DNA of 64,000 nt from Lysobacterales bacterium (lineage in GTDB: Bacteria > Pseudomonadota > Gammaproteobacteria > Xanthomonadales > SZUA-5), in the NCBI GenBank assembly GCA_022841325.1, contig JALHRS010000006.1:10981-74980 (forward strand). Direction: 5' to 3'. The notes beneath the pieces were generated by a model. It worked only from the letters and a program-made list of their open reading frames with translations, was not told where the DNA came from and ran no database searches. Positions 9,478-18,862 of the stretch are shown here, in pieces (position 1 is the first letter of the stretch; each line of letters starts with the position of its first letter). The translations under genes and the position numbers were made by a program.

Positions 9478-11013
9478 ATGCGCCAGTCGCCCCTGTTTCT
9501 GATCCTCGCCGCAGCCTTGACTCTGGGCGCCGATGTGTCCGCGCAGAGCAGCAGTGACACTTATGTCTGGGAGCGACCCGCCAGTACCGCGTCTGCCACT
9601 CTGGTCCTCACGGGCCCCAATGGACAGCGCGCCAGCGTCGACTTCGCCGCCGGTCAGGCCGTCAAGATCAACGCCTCGGTGCCAGGTCTGGGCAATCTGG
9701 CCAACGGCACCTGGAAGTGGTCGCTGGTGTTTGCGCCGCAGGTGACCGGCGCCCAGCGCCAGGCGGCCAGTCAGCAGCGTCAGGACGGCGCGACCGAGTT
9801 GCCGGCAGGCTGGCCGGTAGCGGTGTCTTCCCGGTCAGGCTTGTTCCTGATCCAGAACGGTCGCTTTGCGCCGATGGATCTGCAGGAAGTGAACAGCAAT
9901 GGGTCCGCGAAGAGCGCTGCTGCCGGTACCGTGCCGGAGCGCGGCGGCAAGCGCGAGCTGGGCCTCAAGGATCAAGTGATTGCCGATGATCTGATTGTCC
10001 AGGGCAGTGCCTGCGTGGGTCTGGACTGCATCAACAACGAGAACTTCGGTTTCGACACCCTGCGGTTGAAGGAAAACAACACCCGGATCAATTTCGAGGA
10101 CACGTCAACCACGGGGAGTTTCCCCACCAACGATTGGGAAATCACCGCGAATGACTCTGCCAACGGGGGCCTGAATTATCTGGCCTTCCTGGATCGGCAG
10201 ACCGGGTTCCGGCCCTTCACGGTGGAAGCGGCGGCTCGGGCCAATGCGCTCTATGTCGACAGCACCGGCCGTATCGGTGTGGGTACCGATGCACCCGTGC
10301 TGGATGTGCACATCAATACCGGCAATACGCCCAGCGTTCGCCTGGATCAGGATGCTTCTGCAGGATTCTCCGCCCAGGTCTGGGATGTTGCTGGCAACGA
10401 AGCCAACTTCTTCGTGCGCGATGCCACCAACGGCTCGCGCCTGCCCTTCCGCATCCGGCCCGGCGCACCGACCAGCAGCATCGACATCACGGCCAATGGC
10501 GAAGTCGGAATCGGAATGGCCGGCGCCTCGGCGGCCCTGCAGGTCCGTCGCAACAGCGCTTTTGCCGGCAGCTTCCTGCGCATCGATCTGCCGGATGATT
10601 CCAATCCGGCCACCGAGGAGCGTCGCCTGGAACTCGACAACAGCGGCAATTTGTTCGTCGGCGGCACCATCACCCAGCTGTCCAGCCGCTACAGCAAGGA
10701 GAACTTTGTCGCCGTCGCCGGCACTGAGCTGCTCTCGCGGCTGCGCCAGTTGCCGATCTTCAGCTGGAACTACATCAAGACCAGCGATGGCGATCGCCAC
10801 ATCGGGCCGGTGGCCGAGGATTTCTATCGCACCTTCGGCTTTGGCACGAGCGAACGCTCGCTGGCGCCGGCGGACATGGCCGGTGTGGCTCTGGCGGCCA
10901 GTCAGGCGCTGAGCGCCGAGATCGACAAGCGCGATCAGCGTATTGCCGAACTGGAAGCTCGCCTGGAGCGGCTGGAAGCGGCGCTACTGCGTTCTGACGC
11001 CCCCGCGAACTGA
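9478..11013 (+). CDS. Exported protein with C-terminal S74-like (endosialidase chaperone) domain
   Basis: A 511-residue protein. Residues 1-22 look like a Sec signal peptide (MRQSPLFLILAAALTLGADVSA). The middle is beta-rich and repetitive (for example VGTDAPVLDVHINTG and NGEVGIGMAGASAALQV), like phage-tail-type trimeric shafts. From about 390 the sequence SSRYSKENF, then LLSRLRQLPIFSWNY, DGDRHIGPVAEDFYRTF and a terminal coiled coil (IDKRDQRIAELEARLERLEA) match the intramolecular chaperone domain that trimerises and cleaves itself. The Ser and Lys needed for cleavage may be those in SSRYSK. The target and role are unknown. It is first of three exported-protein genes; the spacing to the next is 11 bp. 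Confidence 0.75.
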   Translation: MRQSPLFLILAAALTLGADVSAQSSSDTYVWERPASTASATLVLTGPNGQRASVDFAAGQAVKINASVPGLGNLANGTWKWSLVFAPQVTGAQRQAASQQRQDGATELPAGWPVAVSSRSGLFLIQNGRFAPMDLQEVNSNGSAKSAAAGTVPERGGKRELGLKDQVIADDLIVQGSACVGLDCINNENFGFDTLRLKENNTRINFEDTSTTGSFPTNDWEITANDSANGGLNYLAFLDRQTGFRPFTVEAAARANALYVDSTGRIGVGTDAPVLDVHINTGNTPSVRLDQDASAGFSAQVWDVAGNEANFFVRDATNGSRLPFRIRPGAPTSSIDITANGEVGIGMAGASAALQVRRNSAFAGSFLRIDLPDDSNPATEERRLELDNSGNLFVGGTITQLSSRYSKENFVAVAGTELLSRLRQLPIFSWNYIKTSDGDRHIGPVAEDFYRTFGFGTSERSLAPADMAGVALAASQALSAEIDKRDQRIAELEARLERLEAALLRSDAPAN

Positions 11014-11024
11014 GGGGCGCGGTC

Positions 11025-13763
11025 ATGCGCTCCCTCGCTTCCATGGTGGCCAGCACAGCGTTGGCATTCGTGGCTCTGCTGGTGGCCAGTCCGGCCTCGG
11101 CACAGCTGTACGCCCTGAATTACGACCGCAGCACCGGCAGCACGACATTGGCGATGGTCAATCCCGCCGACGGCTCGCTGACCGACCTCGGCACGGGTGC
11201 GCCCGCCTGTTGCGAAGTGGCGATGAGTGCCAATGCCTTCGATCCCTTCGCGCAGGAGCTCTACGCTTTCGGGCCGAGCGCGTCCGATCCGTCGATCAGC
11301 GTGCTCTATCGCTTTGACGCCATCACCGGCGCCGGCACACTGGTGGGCAGCGTGTCCCTGCCCGGACGCATCGTCGGCGCCGCCTTCGAGCAGAGCACCC
11401 AGCGCCTGCTGGCATTGCGTCGGATGTCAGCCACGCAACTCGATCTCATCGCCATCAATACCAGCGATGCCAGCGCGACGGTCGTCAATTCAGGGCTGGC
11501 CGACTGCTGCGATCTGATGCCCGGTGCCGTGGCCGAGCGCAACGGGGTTTTCTATCTGGTCGGTCGCGTTCGCGGAGGCGTCAATCCCCAAAGCCTGATC
11601 GGGCTGGATGCCAACTCGGCCACGGTGACGCAATTGCCGCTGGCGTCGGAGCTGGTGGCCCTGGTCAAGGATCGCGACTCCAATGTGCTGTATGGCTTGC
11701 AGCAACAGCGCACGGCTGTCGCGCCCATCACCTACAGCCTGCAACTGGTCAGCGTCGATACCGCGAGCGCGGCGCTGACGCCGGTAGGGCCAGCCGTTGC
11801 CAACTGCTGCGCCATCGCGCCGGACACGGTTGCCATCAGTGGAGGAGCGCTGCGCGCTATCGCCACACGCGTGGGCATGAGCGGCCATGATCTGATGTCC
11901 CTGGATCTGGTCACTGGCGCAGCCAGCTTCAGTTCGGCCCCGATGGCTGCGAGCCGGATCGTCAACGGCCTGTTTGACCAGATCAAGGGTCTGCTGGCAT
12001 CCACGACGACGACCCTGTCGATCGCACCAAACCCGGTCATCGTGGGACAGCCCTACACGGTCACCGCCACGGTAACGTCGATGGGCGGCACGCCCACCGG
12101 CACGGTACAGGTCTACGACGGCAATGGCGGTCAGTGTCTGATCACCTTGCCGGCGACCAGTTGCCAGCTCAGCTCGTCGGTGGTCGGCACCTTGACCATC
12201 GTGGCCGACTATGGCGGCGATGCCAACTTCGCCGGCAGTGGTGCCATAGCCTCGCAAATCGTCGAGCGCGCTCCCAGCACCACCCAGATCACCAGCGTCG
12301 TGCCCTCGCCCAGTACCATCGGACAGGCCTACACTGTCAGCGTCAGCGTCACCGGTTTCGGCACGCCGACCGGCGATGTGGCCGTCGATGACGGCGCCGG
12401 GGCCATGTGCACGATCACCTTGCCGGCGAGCAGTTGCATGCTGACCTCGAGCACCGCCGGCACGCTCACGATCACAGCCAGCTATCCGGGCGACACGCTG
12501 AATCTGCCGAGCAGCACGACAGCGCCGCATGAAGTGCTGCGCTCGCCATCGGTGACCACCATCACCGGCATTGTGCCGGCGGGTAGCAGCGTGGTCGGAA
12601 CAGCCTATGCGGTCAGCGTCAGCGTGACCGGCTTCGGCACCCCGGTAGGCAATGTGATCATCGACGATGGCAGTGGTGCCACCTGCACGGTGGTCCTGCC
12701 GGCAATCAGCTGCAATCTGACGTCGAACACGGCTGGTGCCAAGACCATCACCGCCAACTACAGTGGTGATGCCGACAATGCGCCGAGCAGTGACACCGAG
12801 CCGTACACGATTGATCGCGCCGCCTCGACCACGACCATCGTCAGCGTGATGCCAGCGCCAGGCACCGTCGGTCAGCCCTACGCGGTCAGCGTCACGGTCA
12901 CCGGATTCGGCACGCCTGCAGGAACCGTGATCGTCGACGACGGCAGTGGGCCGAGTTGCAGCATCGTGCTGCCGGCGACGTCCTGCAACCTGACTTCGGT
13001 CACCGCCGGCGCCAAGACACTCACCGCCAACTATGGCGGCGATGTCAATAATCTGCCGTCAGCCGGGACCGGGGCGCAGACGGTGAATCCGGCACCGACG
13101 ACCACCGCTCTGGGCGCCCAGCCGAATCCGGCGATCGTGGGCCAGAACGTGGTGCTGACCGCGACCATTACTGGTGGTGTCAATCCGGGTGGCACGGTGG
13201 CCTTCCTCGACGCAGGCAATCCGATCGCCGGGTGTGCCGCCGTCGCGGTCAGTGCTGCCGCCGCCAACTGCAGCACCAGCTTCACCCCGCAAGGTACCCG
13301 CAACCTGAGCGCGAACTACTCCGGCGATGCCAACAACCTGGCTTCGAGCGGCGCGCTCGCGCTGCCGGTGGAGCGGGTGCCGACCACCACCGTGCTCACG
13401 GTGATGCCGGCGGCCGTGGTGGTCGGTGAGCCGGTCACGCTCTCGGTCACCGTGTCGGGAGGCGTGCCGCCGCTGTCCGGCACCGTCAGCATCACTGCCA
13501 ACGGCGCGCCGCTGCCGGTGTGCCAGGCGATGTCGCTGGATGCCAATGGCCAGGTGCAGTGCATGGCGGTCTTCGCCGACTTCAATGTCTATCAACTGGT
13601 GGCGAGCTATTCGGGCGATGTCGATGATCAGCCGTCGGTGGGTGCGGCCTCGGTCACGGTCACCGCGATCCCGGTGCCGGCGCTGAACCGGCTCGGCTTG
13701 CTGCTGCTGGGACTGGCGTTGATAGCGGTTGTCGTTCTGCCGGGGGTTCGACGCCAGCTCTGA
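11025..13763 (+). CDS. Exported protein with six Ig-like domains and an IPTL-like C-terminal sorting tail
   Basis: A 912-residue protein with a signal peptide ending near ASPASA (about 26). Residues about 27-320 form a repetitive propeller-like part starting LYALNYDRSTGSTTLAMVNP. Six tandem Ig-like (Big_3_5 type) domains of about 90 residues follow from about 325, each with GQ-like strands, a Cys pair in most copies and a closing NYxGD. The end IPVPALNRLG, a hydrophobic helix and RRQL is the pattern of IPTL-CTERM surface-sorting signals. Adhesion or surface display is inferred. An alternative ATG lies six codons later. Confidence 0.75.
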   Translation: MRSLASMVASTALAFVALLVASPASAQLYALNYDRSTGSTTLAMVNPADGSLTDLGTGAPACCEVAMSANAFDPFAQELYAFGPSASDPSISVLYRFDAITGAGTLVGSVSLPGRIVGAAFEQSTQRLLALRRMSATQLDLIAINTSDASATVVNSGLADCCDLMPGAVAERNGVFYLVGRVRGGVNPQSLIGLDANSATVTQLPLASELVALVKDRDSNVLYGLQQQRTAVAPITYSLQLVSVDTASAALTPVGPAVANCCAIAPDTVAISGGALRAIATRVGMSGHDLMSLDLVTGAASFSSAPMAASRIVNGLFDQIKGLLASTTTTLSIAPNPVIVGQPYTVTATVTSMGGTPTGTVQVYDGNGGQCLITLPATSCQLSSSVVGTLTIVADYGGDANFAGSGAIASQIVERAPSTTQITSVVPSPSTIGQAYTVSVSVTGFGTPTGDVAVDDGAGAMCTITLPASSCMLTSSTAGTLTITASYPGDTLNLPSSTTAPHEVLRSPSVTTITGIVPAGSSVVGTAYAVSVSVTGFGTPVGNVIIDDGSGATCTVVLPAISCNLTSNTAGAKTITANYSGDADNAPSSDTEPYTIDRAASTTTIVSVMPAPGTVGQPYAVSVTVTGFGTPAGTVIVDDGSGPSCSIVLPATSCNLTSVTAGAKTLTANYGGDVNNLPSAGTGAQTVNPAPTTTALGAQPNPAIVGQNVVLTATITGGVNPGGTVAFLDAGNPIAGCAAVAVSAAAANCSTSFTPQGTRNLSANYSGDANNLASSGALALPVERVPTTTVLTVMPAAVVVGEPVTLSVTVSGGVPPLSGTVSITANGAPLPVCQAMSLDANGQVQCMAVFADFNVYQLVASYSGDVDDQPSVGAASVTVTAIPVPALNRLGLLLLGLALIAVVVLPGVRRQL

Positions 13764-13770
13764 GCAAACC

Positions 13771-15351
13771 ATGCGCTACGCCCGTCTTGCCGCGATCTTG
13801 ATCTGCCTCGCACCCGGAACGGCTCCGGGTGCCGGGCAGGGCGGCAGCTGGGGTTTCGTCGATGTGACCACGGCTGCAGGGGCCAGTTCGCAATTCCGCT
13901 TCCAGTTTGGCTACGCCGAAACCCGCGACATGATGCCGGCCGGGGTTGCTGCCGGTGACATCGACAATGACGGTGATATCGACCTGATCATCCCGCAGGG
14001 CGACTACCTGCCGTTGCGGGTCTTGCGCAATCTCGGCAACGGCAGCTTCCAGTCGGTGGCGGCCCAGGTGGGTCTGAACCTCAGCGCTGATGTGGCGGCA
14101 GGCGCGCTGCTGGCCGACCTCGACAACAATGGCCACCTGGATCTGGTACTGACCGGCTTGCGCGGCTTCGGTACCCGCCTGTATCTGAACCAGTCGGGCC
14201 AGTACACCGAGGCCACTGCTGCCTGGGGACTTTCCGGGTCAACCATCGATGCCTATTCGGCGGCCGCGGGTGATATCGACCATGACGGCTGGCTGGATCT
14301 GGCCGTCAGCCACTGGGACAACCGCACTGGCGCTGCTCCCACCAGCGGACACCTGTGGCGCAATTCCGGATCCGGATTTATCGATATCGATGTCAGCAGC
14401 GGCATCAGCGTGGCCTACGCCGGCCCTGATTACAGTTTCAGTCCACACCTGATCGATTTTGACGACGATGGTGACGTCGATCTGCTGATGGCCAGTGACT
14501 TTGGCACCACCAAGGCCTTCCGCAATCTGGGCAACGGTCAGTTCCAGATGCTCGATCCGCTGCTGTTCGATGATGAGAACGGCATGGGTGCCGATGTCGG
14601 CGATTATGACAACGACGGCGATCTCGACTGGTTCGTCAGTTCGATCTACGACCCGGCCGGCGTGCCGGTGGCGGGGCAGGGCATCACCGGCAACCGGCTC
14701 TATCGCAACGATGGCAATGGCGTGTTCGTCGACGTCAGCGCCGCCGCCGGCGTGCGTCAGGGCTACTGGGGCTGGGGCAGCTGCTTTGCCGATTTCAATC
14801 AGGATGGCTGGCTGGACATCTTTCATGTCAACGGCATGCCTTTCGGCAACCATCCGGTGTTCAATGCCGATCCCAGCCGCTTGTTCATCAGTCAGGGCGA
14901 TGGCACCTTTGTCGAGCAGGCGCTGGCACTGGGCATCAATGACACCGCCCAGGGCCGCGGGATCGCCTGTTTTGACTACGATCGCGATGGCGACATCGAC
15001 ATCTACATCGCCAACAATGAAGGCAACGGCCGCCTTTATCGCAACGATGCACCGGCTGGCCGTCACGGTCTGGGCGTGAGGCTGCGCACTGGCGGCGCCA
15101 ATACCCAGGCGGTGGGCGCGCGGCTGCGGCTGCGCCTGGGTGGGCAGACGCAAACCCGGGTGTTGATCGCCGGCAGTCACTTTCAGTCCTCCAGCCCCAC
15201 CGAGGCCCATTTCGGGCTGGGTACGGCAAGCCGGGCGGACGCGCTGGAAATCGAATGGCCCGATGGTCGCACCACCTGTATCGCCGAGCCGGATGCCCAG
15301 CCGCTGCTGACCGTGGATGACCCGGACCGGGTGTTCGCCACGCGCGATTGA
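13771..15351 (+). CDS. Exported FG-GAP/VCBS repeat protein with ASPIC/UnbV C-terminal domain
   Basis: A 526-residue protein starting at ATG 13771, which gives a clean signal peptide (MRYARLAAILICLAPGTAPG). An upstream extension to 13729 would overlap the previous gene. At least seven calcium-binding-type loops are visible: DIDNDGDIDL, DLDNNGHLDL, DIDHDGWLDL, DFDDDGDVDL, DYDNDGDLDW, DFNQDGWLDI and DYDRDGDIDI. Together they predict a beta-propeller. The last 100 residues (VGARLRLRLGG to ALEIEWPDGRTT) match the ASPIC/UnbV domain of CRTAC1-like proteins. Extracellular binding is likely; the ligand is unknown. It follows the Ig-domain gene by 7 bp. Confidence 0.82.
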   Translation: MRYARLAAILICLAPGTAPGAGQGGSWGFVDVTTAAGASSQFRFQFGYAETRDMMPAGVAAGDIDNDGDIDLIIPQGDYLPLRVLRNLGNGSFQSVAAQVGLNLSADVAAGALLADLDNNGHLDLVLTGLRGFGTRLYLNQSGQYTEATAAWGLSGSTIDAYSAAAGDIDHDGWLDLAVSHWDNRTGAAPTSGHLWRNSGSGFIDIDVSSGISVAYAGPDYSFSPHLIDFDDDGDVDLLMASDFGTTKAFRNLGNGQFQMLDPLLFDDENGMGADVGDYDNDGDLDWFVSSIYDPAGVPVAGQGITGNRLYRNDGNGVFVDVSAAAGVRQGYWGWGSCFADFNQDGWLDIFHVNGMPFGNHPVFNADPSRLFISQGDGTFVEQALALGINDTAQGRGIACFDYDRDGDIDIYIANNEGNGRLYRNDAPAGRHGLGVRLRTGGANTQAVGARLRLRLGGQTQTRVLIAGSHFQSSSPTEAHFGLGTASRADALEIEWPDGRTTCIAEPDAQPLLTVDDPDRVFATRD

Positions 15352-15403
15352 ACACGGCGCGGGCTATACACTGGGGCATGCCAATTCCGACCATTGCCTG
15401 CTG

Positions 15404-15898
15404 ATGAGCACCCGTCTTGCCACCGCGAGGGATCTGGCGGCGGTACACGCCATCTACGCCGACCCGCAGATCGCCGCCTGGCTCGGACGAGTACCGATGT
15501 CGCTGCACGACTTCGAGCCCTTGTTCGACGATCTGTGCGCGCGCCCTAGTTTCCAGGTCTGGGAACTGGACGGCGTGGTCGTCGGCTTCCACCATCTCAG
15601 TCTGCTGGTCAGCGCCGCCAGCATCAGTGCCTACCTCAGCACCATCGCCCTGGCGCCTGGGCATCAGCGCAAGGGCCTGGCGCGGCAGGTGCTGGGCGGG
15701 TTGATCGAGGAACTGAAACGCGGCGGTGTGGCGCGCATCGATCTGATCGTCGACAGCCGCAATCGACGTGCGATTGCCTGCTACCAGAAGCTGGGCTTCG
15801 TCATCGAACGCACACTGAGCCGCTGTGCCCCGCAAGCGGGCCAGATGCGCGAGGTTTCCGATCACTACATGGGCCTGTCGCTGCGCCAGTCAAAGTAG
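15404..15898 (+). CDS. GNAT-family N-acetyltransferase
   Basis: A 164-residue protein. The acetyl-CoA binding motif A is visible as YLSTIALAPGHQRKGLARQVLGGL (about 82-105, with the Q/RxxGxG-like QRKGLA), followed by the IDLIVDSRNRRAIACYQKLGF motif B. The start ATG 15404 gives the normal N-terminus (STRLATARDLAAVHAIY); the frame stays open to 15317 but that part is not family-like. The substrate cannot be inferred. It is 52 bp after the exported-protein operon and may be co-transcribed. Confidence 0.8.
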   Translation: MSTRLATARDLAAVHAIYADPQIAAWLGRVPMSLHDFEPLFDDLCARPSFQVWELDGVVVGFHHLSLLVSAASISAYLSTIALAPGHQRKGLARQVLGGLIEELKRGGVARIDLIVDSRNRRAIACYQKLGFVIERTLSRCAPQAGQMREVSDHYMGLSLRQSK

Positions 15899-16366
15899 GC
15901 GTGGGTGCCACACAGCGACTCTCCCGCGCCTTTCTCGCTGTCGCAGGTCCAGACTTGTCTGGACGCTTTTCGTCCTTCGCTGTCGTAGGTCCAGACTCGT
16001 CTGGACGCTTTTCCTCCATCGCTGTCGTAGGTCCAGACTTGTCTGGACGCTTTTCGTCTTTCGCGGCCGAAGCGTCCAGACGCGTCCGGACCCGCCTTGG
16101 CCATGGCCTGTGCGGAGGCGCCGATGCCCCGTGCAGACACGGCATCCACCGCTCCCCGACCACACCTGGACCTTGGTCCAGCGCCGGCAGGATCATGAAT
16201 ACGTTTGCACCTGCGCCGCAGTTTCGGGCGCGGCCTTTAAGCTGCCCGGGGCAGCCTGAGGCAGGCTCGCGGGCTGTTGCCCTGCGGCTGTCGGCCAGCT
16301 GTTGCCGGTCCCGTTTGCGCCTGGAGATGCGCGACATCCATTCCTCAGCCAGAGAGCGAGCGCTGC
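15899..16366. other. Intergenic region before glgP, holding the hairpin array
   Basis: No supported gene. A frame stays open across 15901-16383, but it is created by the 42-bp repeat, whose period is a multiple of three, and shows no family. The repeat array occupies 15937-16062, with a degenerate inverted copy (GCGTCCAGACGCGTCCGGAC) at about 16072-16091. The rest should carry the glg operon promoter; no convincing box was found. Confidence 0.6.
15937..16062. repeat. Three tandem 42-bp repeats, each with an 18-bp palindrome and a T-rich tail
   Basis: Units 15937-15978, 15979-16020 and 16021-16062 begin GCTGTCG. Each carries GTCCAGACTTGTCTGGAC (8-bp arms, TT or TC centre), followed by GCTTTTC. 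The hairpin plus T-run resembles an intrinsic terminator repeated three times after the GNAT gene. The same palindrome core recurs at 40612-40627. Confidence 0.9.
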
Positions 16367-18862
16367 ATGACCGAAGTTGTTGAAACTCCCATCACGCCCT
16401 CGCTGAGCGACGCGCTCCGGACTCGTCTGGCACAGCAGCCCCTGGCCGCGGGTGCCTCCCGCGAGCAGCATCGCCTGGCCCTGTTCCGGGCCCTGGCCGA
16501 CGTCTGCCGCGATGCCCTGCTGGCGCGCTGGGGGCGTACCCAGATCGAGGACGCCGCGGCGGTGGCGGCGGGTCAGGCGCGACGCGTGCATTATCTGTCG
16601 ATGGAGTTTCTGCTCGGGCGTGCGCTGGGCAACGCGATGGCAGCCTTGTCCTGCGTCGAGACCCTGCGCGAGTTGCTGGCGGGGCTGGGTCTGGAGCTGG
16701 CCGACGTGCTGGAAGGTGAGGTCGATGCCGCCCTGGGCAATGGTGGTCTGGGTCGCCTCGCGGCCTGCTTTCTGGATTCCTTCGCCGAAGTCGGTTTGCC
16801 GGCTTTCGGCTATGGCCTGCGCTACCGCTACGGCATGTTTGCCCAGCGTATCCAGGACGGTCGTCAGATCGAAGTGCCCGACGACTGGCTGCGCTCCGGC
16901 AATCCCTGGGAGGTGCCTCGCCCGGATCTGCAGTACGTGGTCGGTTTCGGCGGGCGGGTCCATGCCGAAGGCGATGGCCGCTACTGGACGCCGGCGCAGC
17001 GCATCCTTGCCCGGGCCTATGATTTCATCGTTCCCGCGCACCACAGCGAGCGTGTGGCCACGCTGCGGCAATGGCATGCCGAAGCCAGCGAGAGCATCGA
17101 TTTCGGTGCTTTCTGCCGGGGTGACTACCAGGCAGCGGCGCAGCACCGGCTGGACGCCGATGTGCTCAACTGGGTGCTGTATCCGGATGACAGTACCGAA
17201 GCCGGCCGCGAACTGCGCCTGAAGCAGGAGGCCTTCCTGGTGTCCGCGTCGCTGCAGGATCTGATTGCGCGACACCTGCAGGAGGGTGGGGCCATTGCCC
17301 AGCTGGGGCAGCGCAACGCCATCCACCTCAACGACACCCACCCGGCGCTGGCACCGGCTGAATTGATGCGGCTGCTGCTGGATGAGCATGGTCTGGACTG
17401 GGACGAGGCCTGGCGCATCACCCGGCAGGCCTTGTCCTACACCAACCACACGCTGTTGCCCGAGGCCCTGGAAACCTGGCCGGTGAGTCTGTTCGAGCGC
17501 TGGCTGCCGCGGCATCTGGAAGTGATCTACCAGATCAACGAACAGCTGCTGGCCGAGGTGCGCCGTCGCTTCCCCGGCGACGAAGCGCTGGTGCAGCGGA
17601 TCTCGCTGATCGACGAAGGCCACGGCCGGCGTATCCGCATGGCCGGCCTCGCCATCGTCGCCTCGCACAGGATCAATGGCGTGGCCGCGCTGCATTCGCG
17701 GTTGATGGTACAGACCATCTTTGCCGACTACGCCCGGCTTTATCCCGAGCGTTTCTTCAACGTGACCAACGGGGTCACGCCGCGGCGCTGGCTGCAGCAG
17801 GCCAATCCCTCGCTGTCGGCGCTGCTCGACGAGGCCATCGGCGACGGTTGGCGGCGCGATCTGGAACAGTTGGCCAGACTGCGCCCGCTGGCCGGCGATG
17901 CCCAGCTGCAAGCCCGTTTTCTGGCGGTCAAGCAGGCCAACAAGCAGCGCCTGTCGAGGCTGATTCGACGCGACCTCGGCCCCTTCGTCCAGGCCGACAG
18001 CCTGTACGACGTGCAGATCAAGCGCATCCACGAGTACAAGCGGCAGCTGCTGAACCTGCTGCATGTGGTGTCGCGCTATCAGGCCATTCTGGAGCAGCCC
18101 GCCGGTATCGATGGCCAGCCCTGGGTGCCGCGCACGGTGATCATCGCCGGCAAGGCGGCGTCGGCCTATCGCATCGCCAAGCAGATCATCCAGCTCGCCC
18201 ATGACATCGCCCGCGTCGTCAACAGCGATCCGCGCGTGGCCGGTCGGCTGAAGCTGGTGTTTCTGCCCAACTACGGGGTCAGCCTGGCCGAAACGATCAT
18301 TCCGGCCACCGATCTGTCCGAGCAGATATCCACCGCGGGCACCGAGGCCTCGGGCACCGGCAACATGAAGTTCACCATGAACGGCGCGCTGACCATCGGC
18401 ACCTGGGACGGCGCCAACATCGAAATGGCCGAGGCCATCGGCGTTGGCGACGTCTTCGAGTTCGGTCTGCGCGTCGAACAGCTGGCAGGATTGCGCGCGA
18501 CCGGCTACGACCCCAGCCTGAACGTCGAGCAGGATCTGCGCCTGCGACGGGTGCTCGATGCCATCGCCGGCGGCAGTTTCTCGCCCGGCGAGCCGGCCCG
18601 CCATCGCGATCTGGTGGACAGTCTGCGGCAGCGCGACCGCTATTTTCTGCTGGCCGACTTCGATGACTATCTGCAGGCGCAGGCGCGCGTCGATGCGCTG
18701 TATGCCGATCCGCAGGCCTGGGCGGCCTGCGCGCTGCGCAATATCGCCGGCATGGGCCGGTTCTCCGCCGATCGCAGCGTGCGCGACTACATCGAGCAGG
18801 TCTGGTCGCCCGCGGCCCTGAATCGCAGCGGTCTGTTGCGGGCCATGCCGCACCATGCTTGA
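16367..18862 (+). CDS. glgP: Glycogen/maltodextrin phosphorylase
   Basis: An 831-residue cytoplasmic GT35 enzyme that releases glucose 1-phosphate from alpha-1,4-glucans. Visible landmarks are [11 protein letters not shown] (about 79), [16 protein letters not shown] (about 123), [16 protein letters not shown] (about 550) and the PLP region [15 protein letters not shown] with the cofactor Lys near 668. The start ATG 16367 was chosen because the upstream 30 codons are not homologous. It overlaps glgB by 8 bp and heads a four-gene alpha-glucan operon. Confidence 0.95.
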   Translation: MTEVVETPITPSLSDALRTRLAQQPLAAGASREQHRLALFRALADVCRDALLARWGRTQIEDAAAVAAGQARRVHYLSMEFLLGRALGNAMAALSCVETLRELLAGLGLELADVLEGEVDAALGNGGLGRLAACFLDSFAEVGLPAFGYGLRYRYGMFAQRIQDGRQIEVPDDWLRSGNPWEVPRPDLQYVVGFGGRVHAEGDGRYWTPAQRILARAYDFIVPAHHSERVATLRQWHAEASESIDFGAFCRGDYQAAAQHRLDADVLNWVLYPDDSTEAGRELRLKQEAFLVSASLQDLIARHLQEGGAIAQLGQRNAIHLNDTHPALAPAELMRLLLDEHGLDWDEAWRITRQALSYTNHTLLPEALETWPVSLFERWLPRHLEVIYQINEQLLAEVRRRFPGDEALVQRISLIDEGHGRRIRMAGLAIVASHRINGVAALHSRLMVQTIFADYARLYPERFFNVTNGVTPRRWLQQANPSLSALLDEAIGDGWRRDLEQLARLRPLAGDAQLQARFLAVKQANKQRLSRLIRRDLGPFVQADSLYDVQIKRIHEYKRQLLNLLHVVSRYQAILEQPAGIDGQPWVPRTVIIAGKAASAYRIAKQIIQLAHDIARVVNSDPRVAGRLKLVFLPNYGVSLAETIIPATDLSEQISTAGTEASGTGNMKFTMNGALTIGTWDGANIEMAEAIGVGDVFEFGLRVEQLAGLRATGYDPSLNVEQDLRLRRVLDAIAGGSFSPGEPARHRDLVDSLRQRDRYFLLADFDDYLQAQARVDALYADPQAWAACALRNIAGMGRFSADRSVRDYIEQVWSPAALNRSGLLRAMPHHA

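Noticed and set aside
15937-16062. CRISPR-like array
   Set aside because: Units are directly tandem with no variable spacers, and no cas genes are near.
15901-16383. Open frame of 160 codons with a 14-residue repeat (VVGPDLSGRFSSFA)
   Set aside because: The repeat comes from the 42-bp palindromic array, whose length is a multiple of three; no start signal or homology.
16193-18856. An 887-codon open frame antisense to glgP, and similar long antisense frames at 2296-4905 and 18372-21131
   Set aside because: They mirror strongly supported genes, have low-complexity Gln/Arg/His/Ala composition and match no family. High GC in the third codon position keeps antisense frames open.
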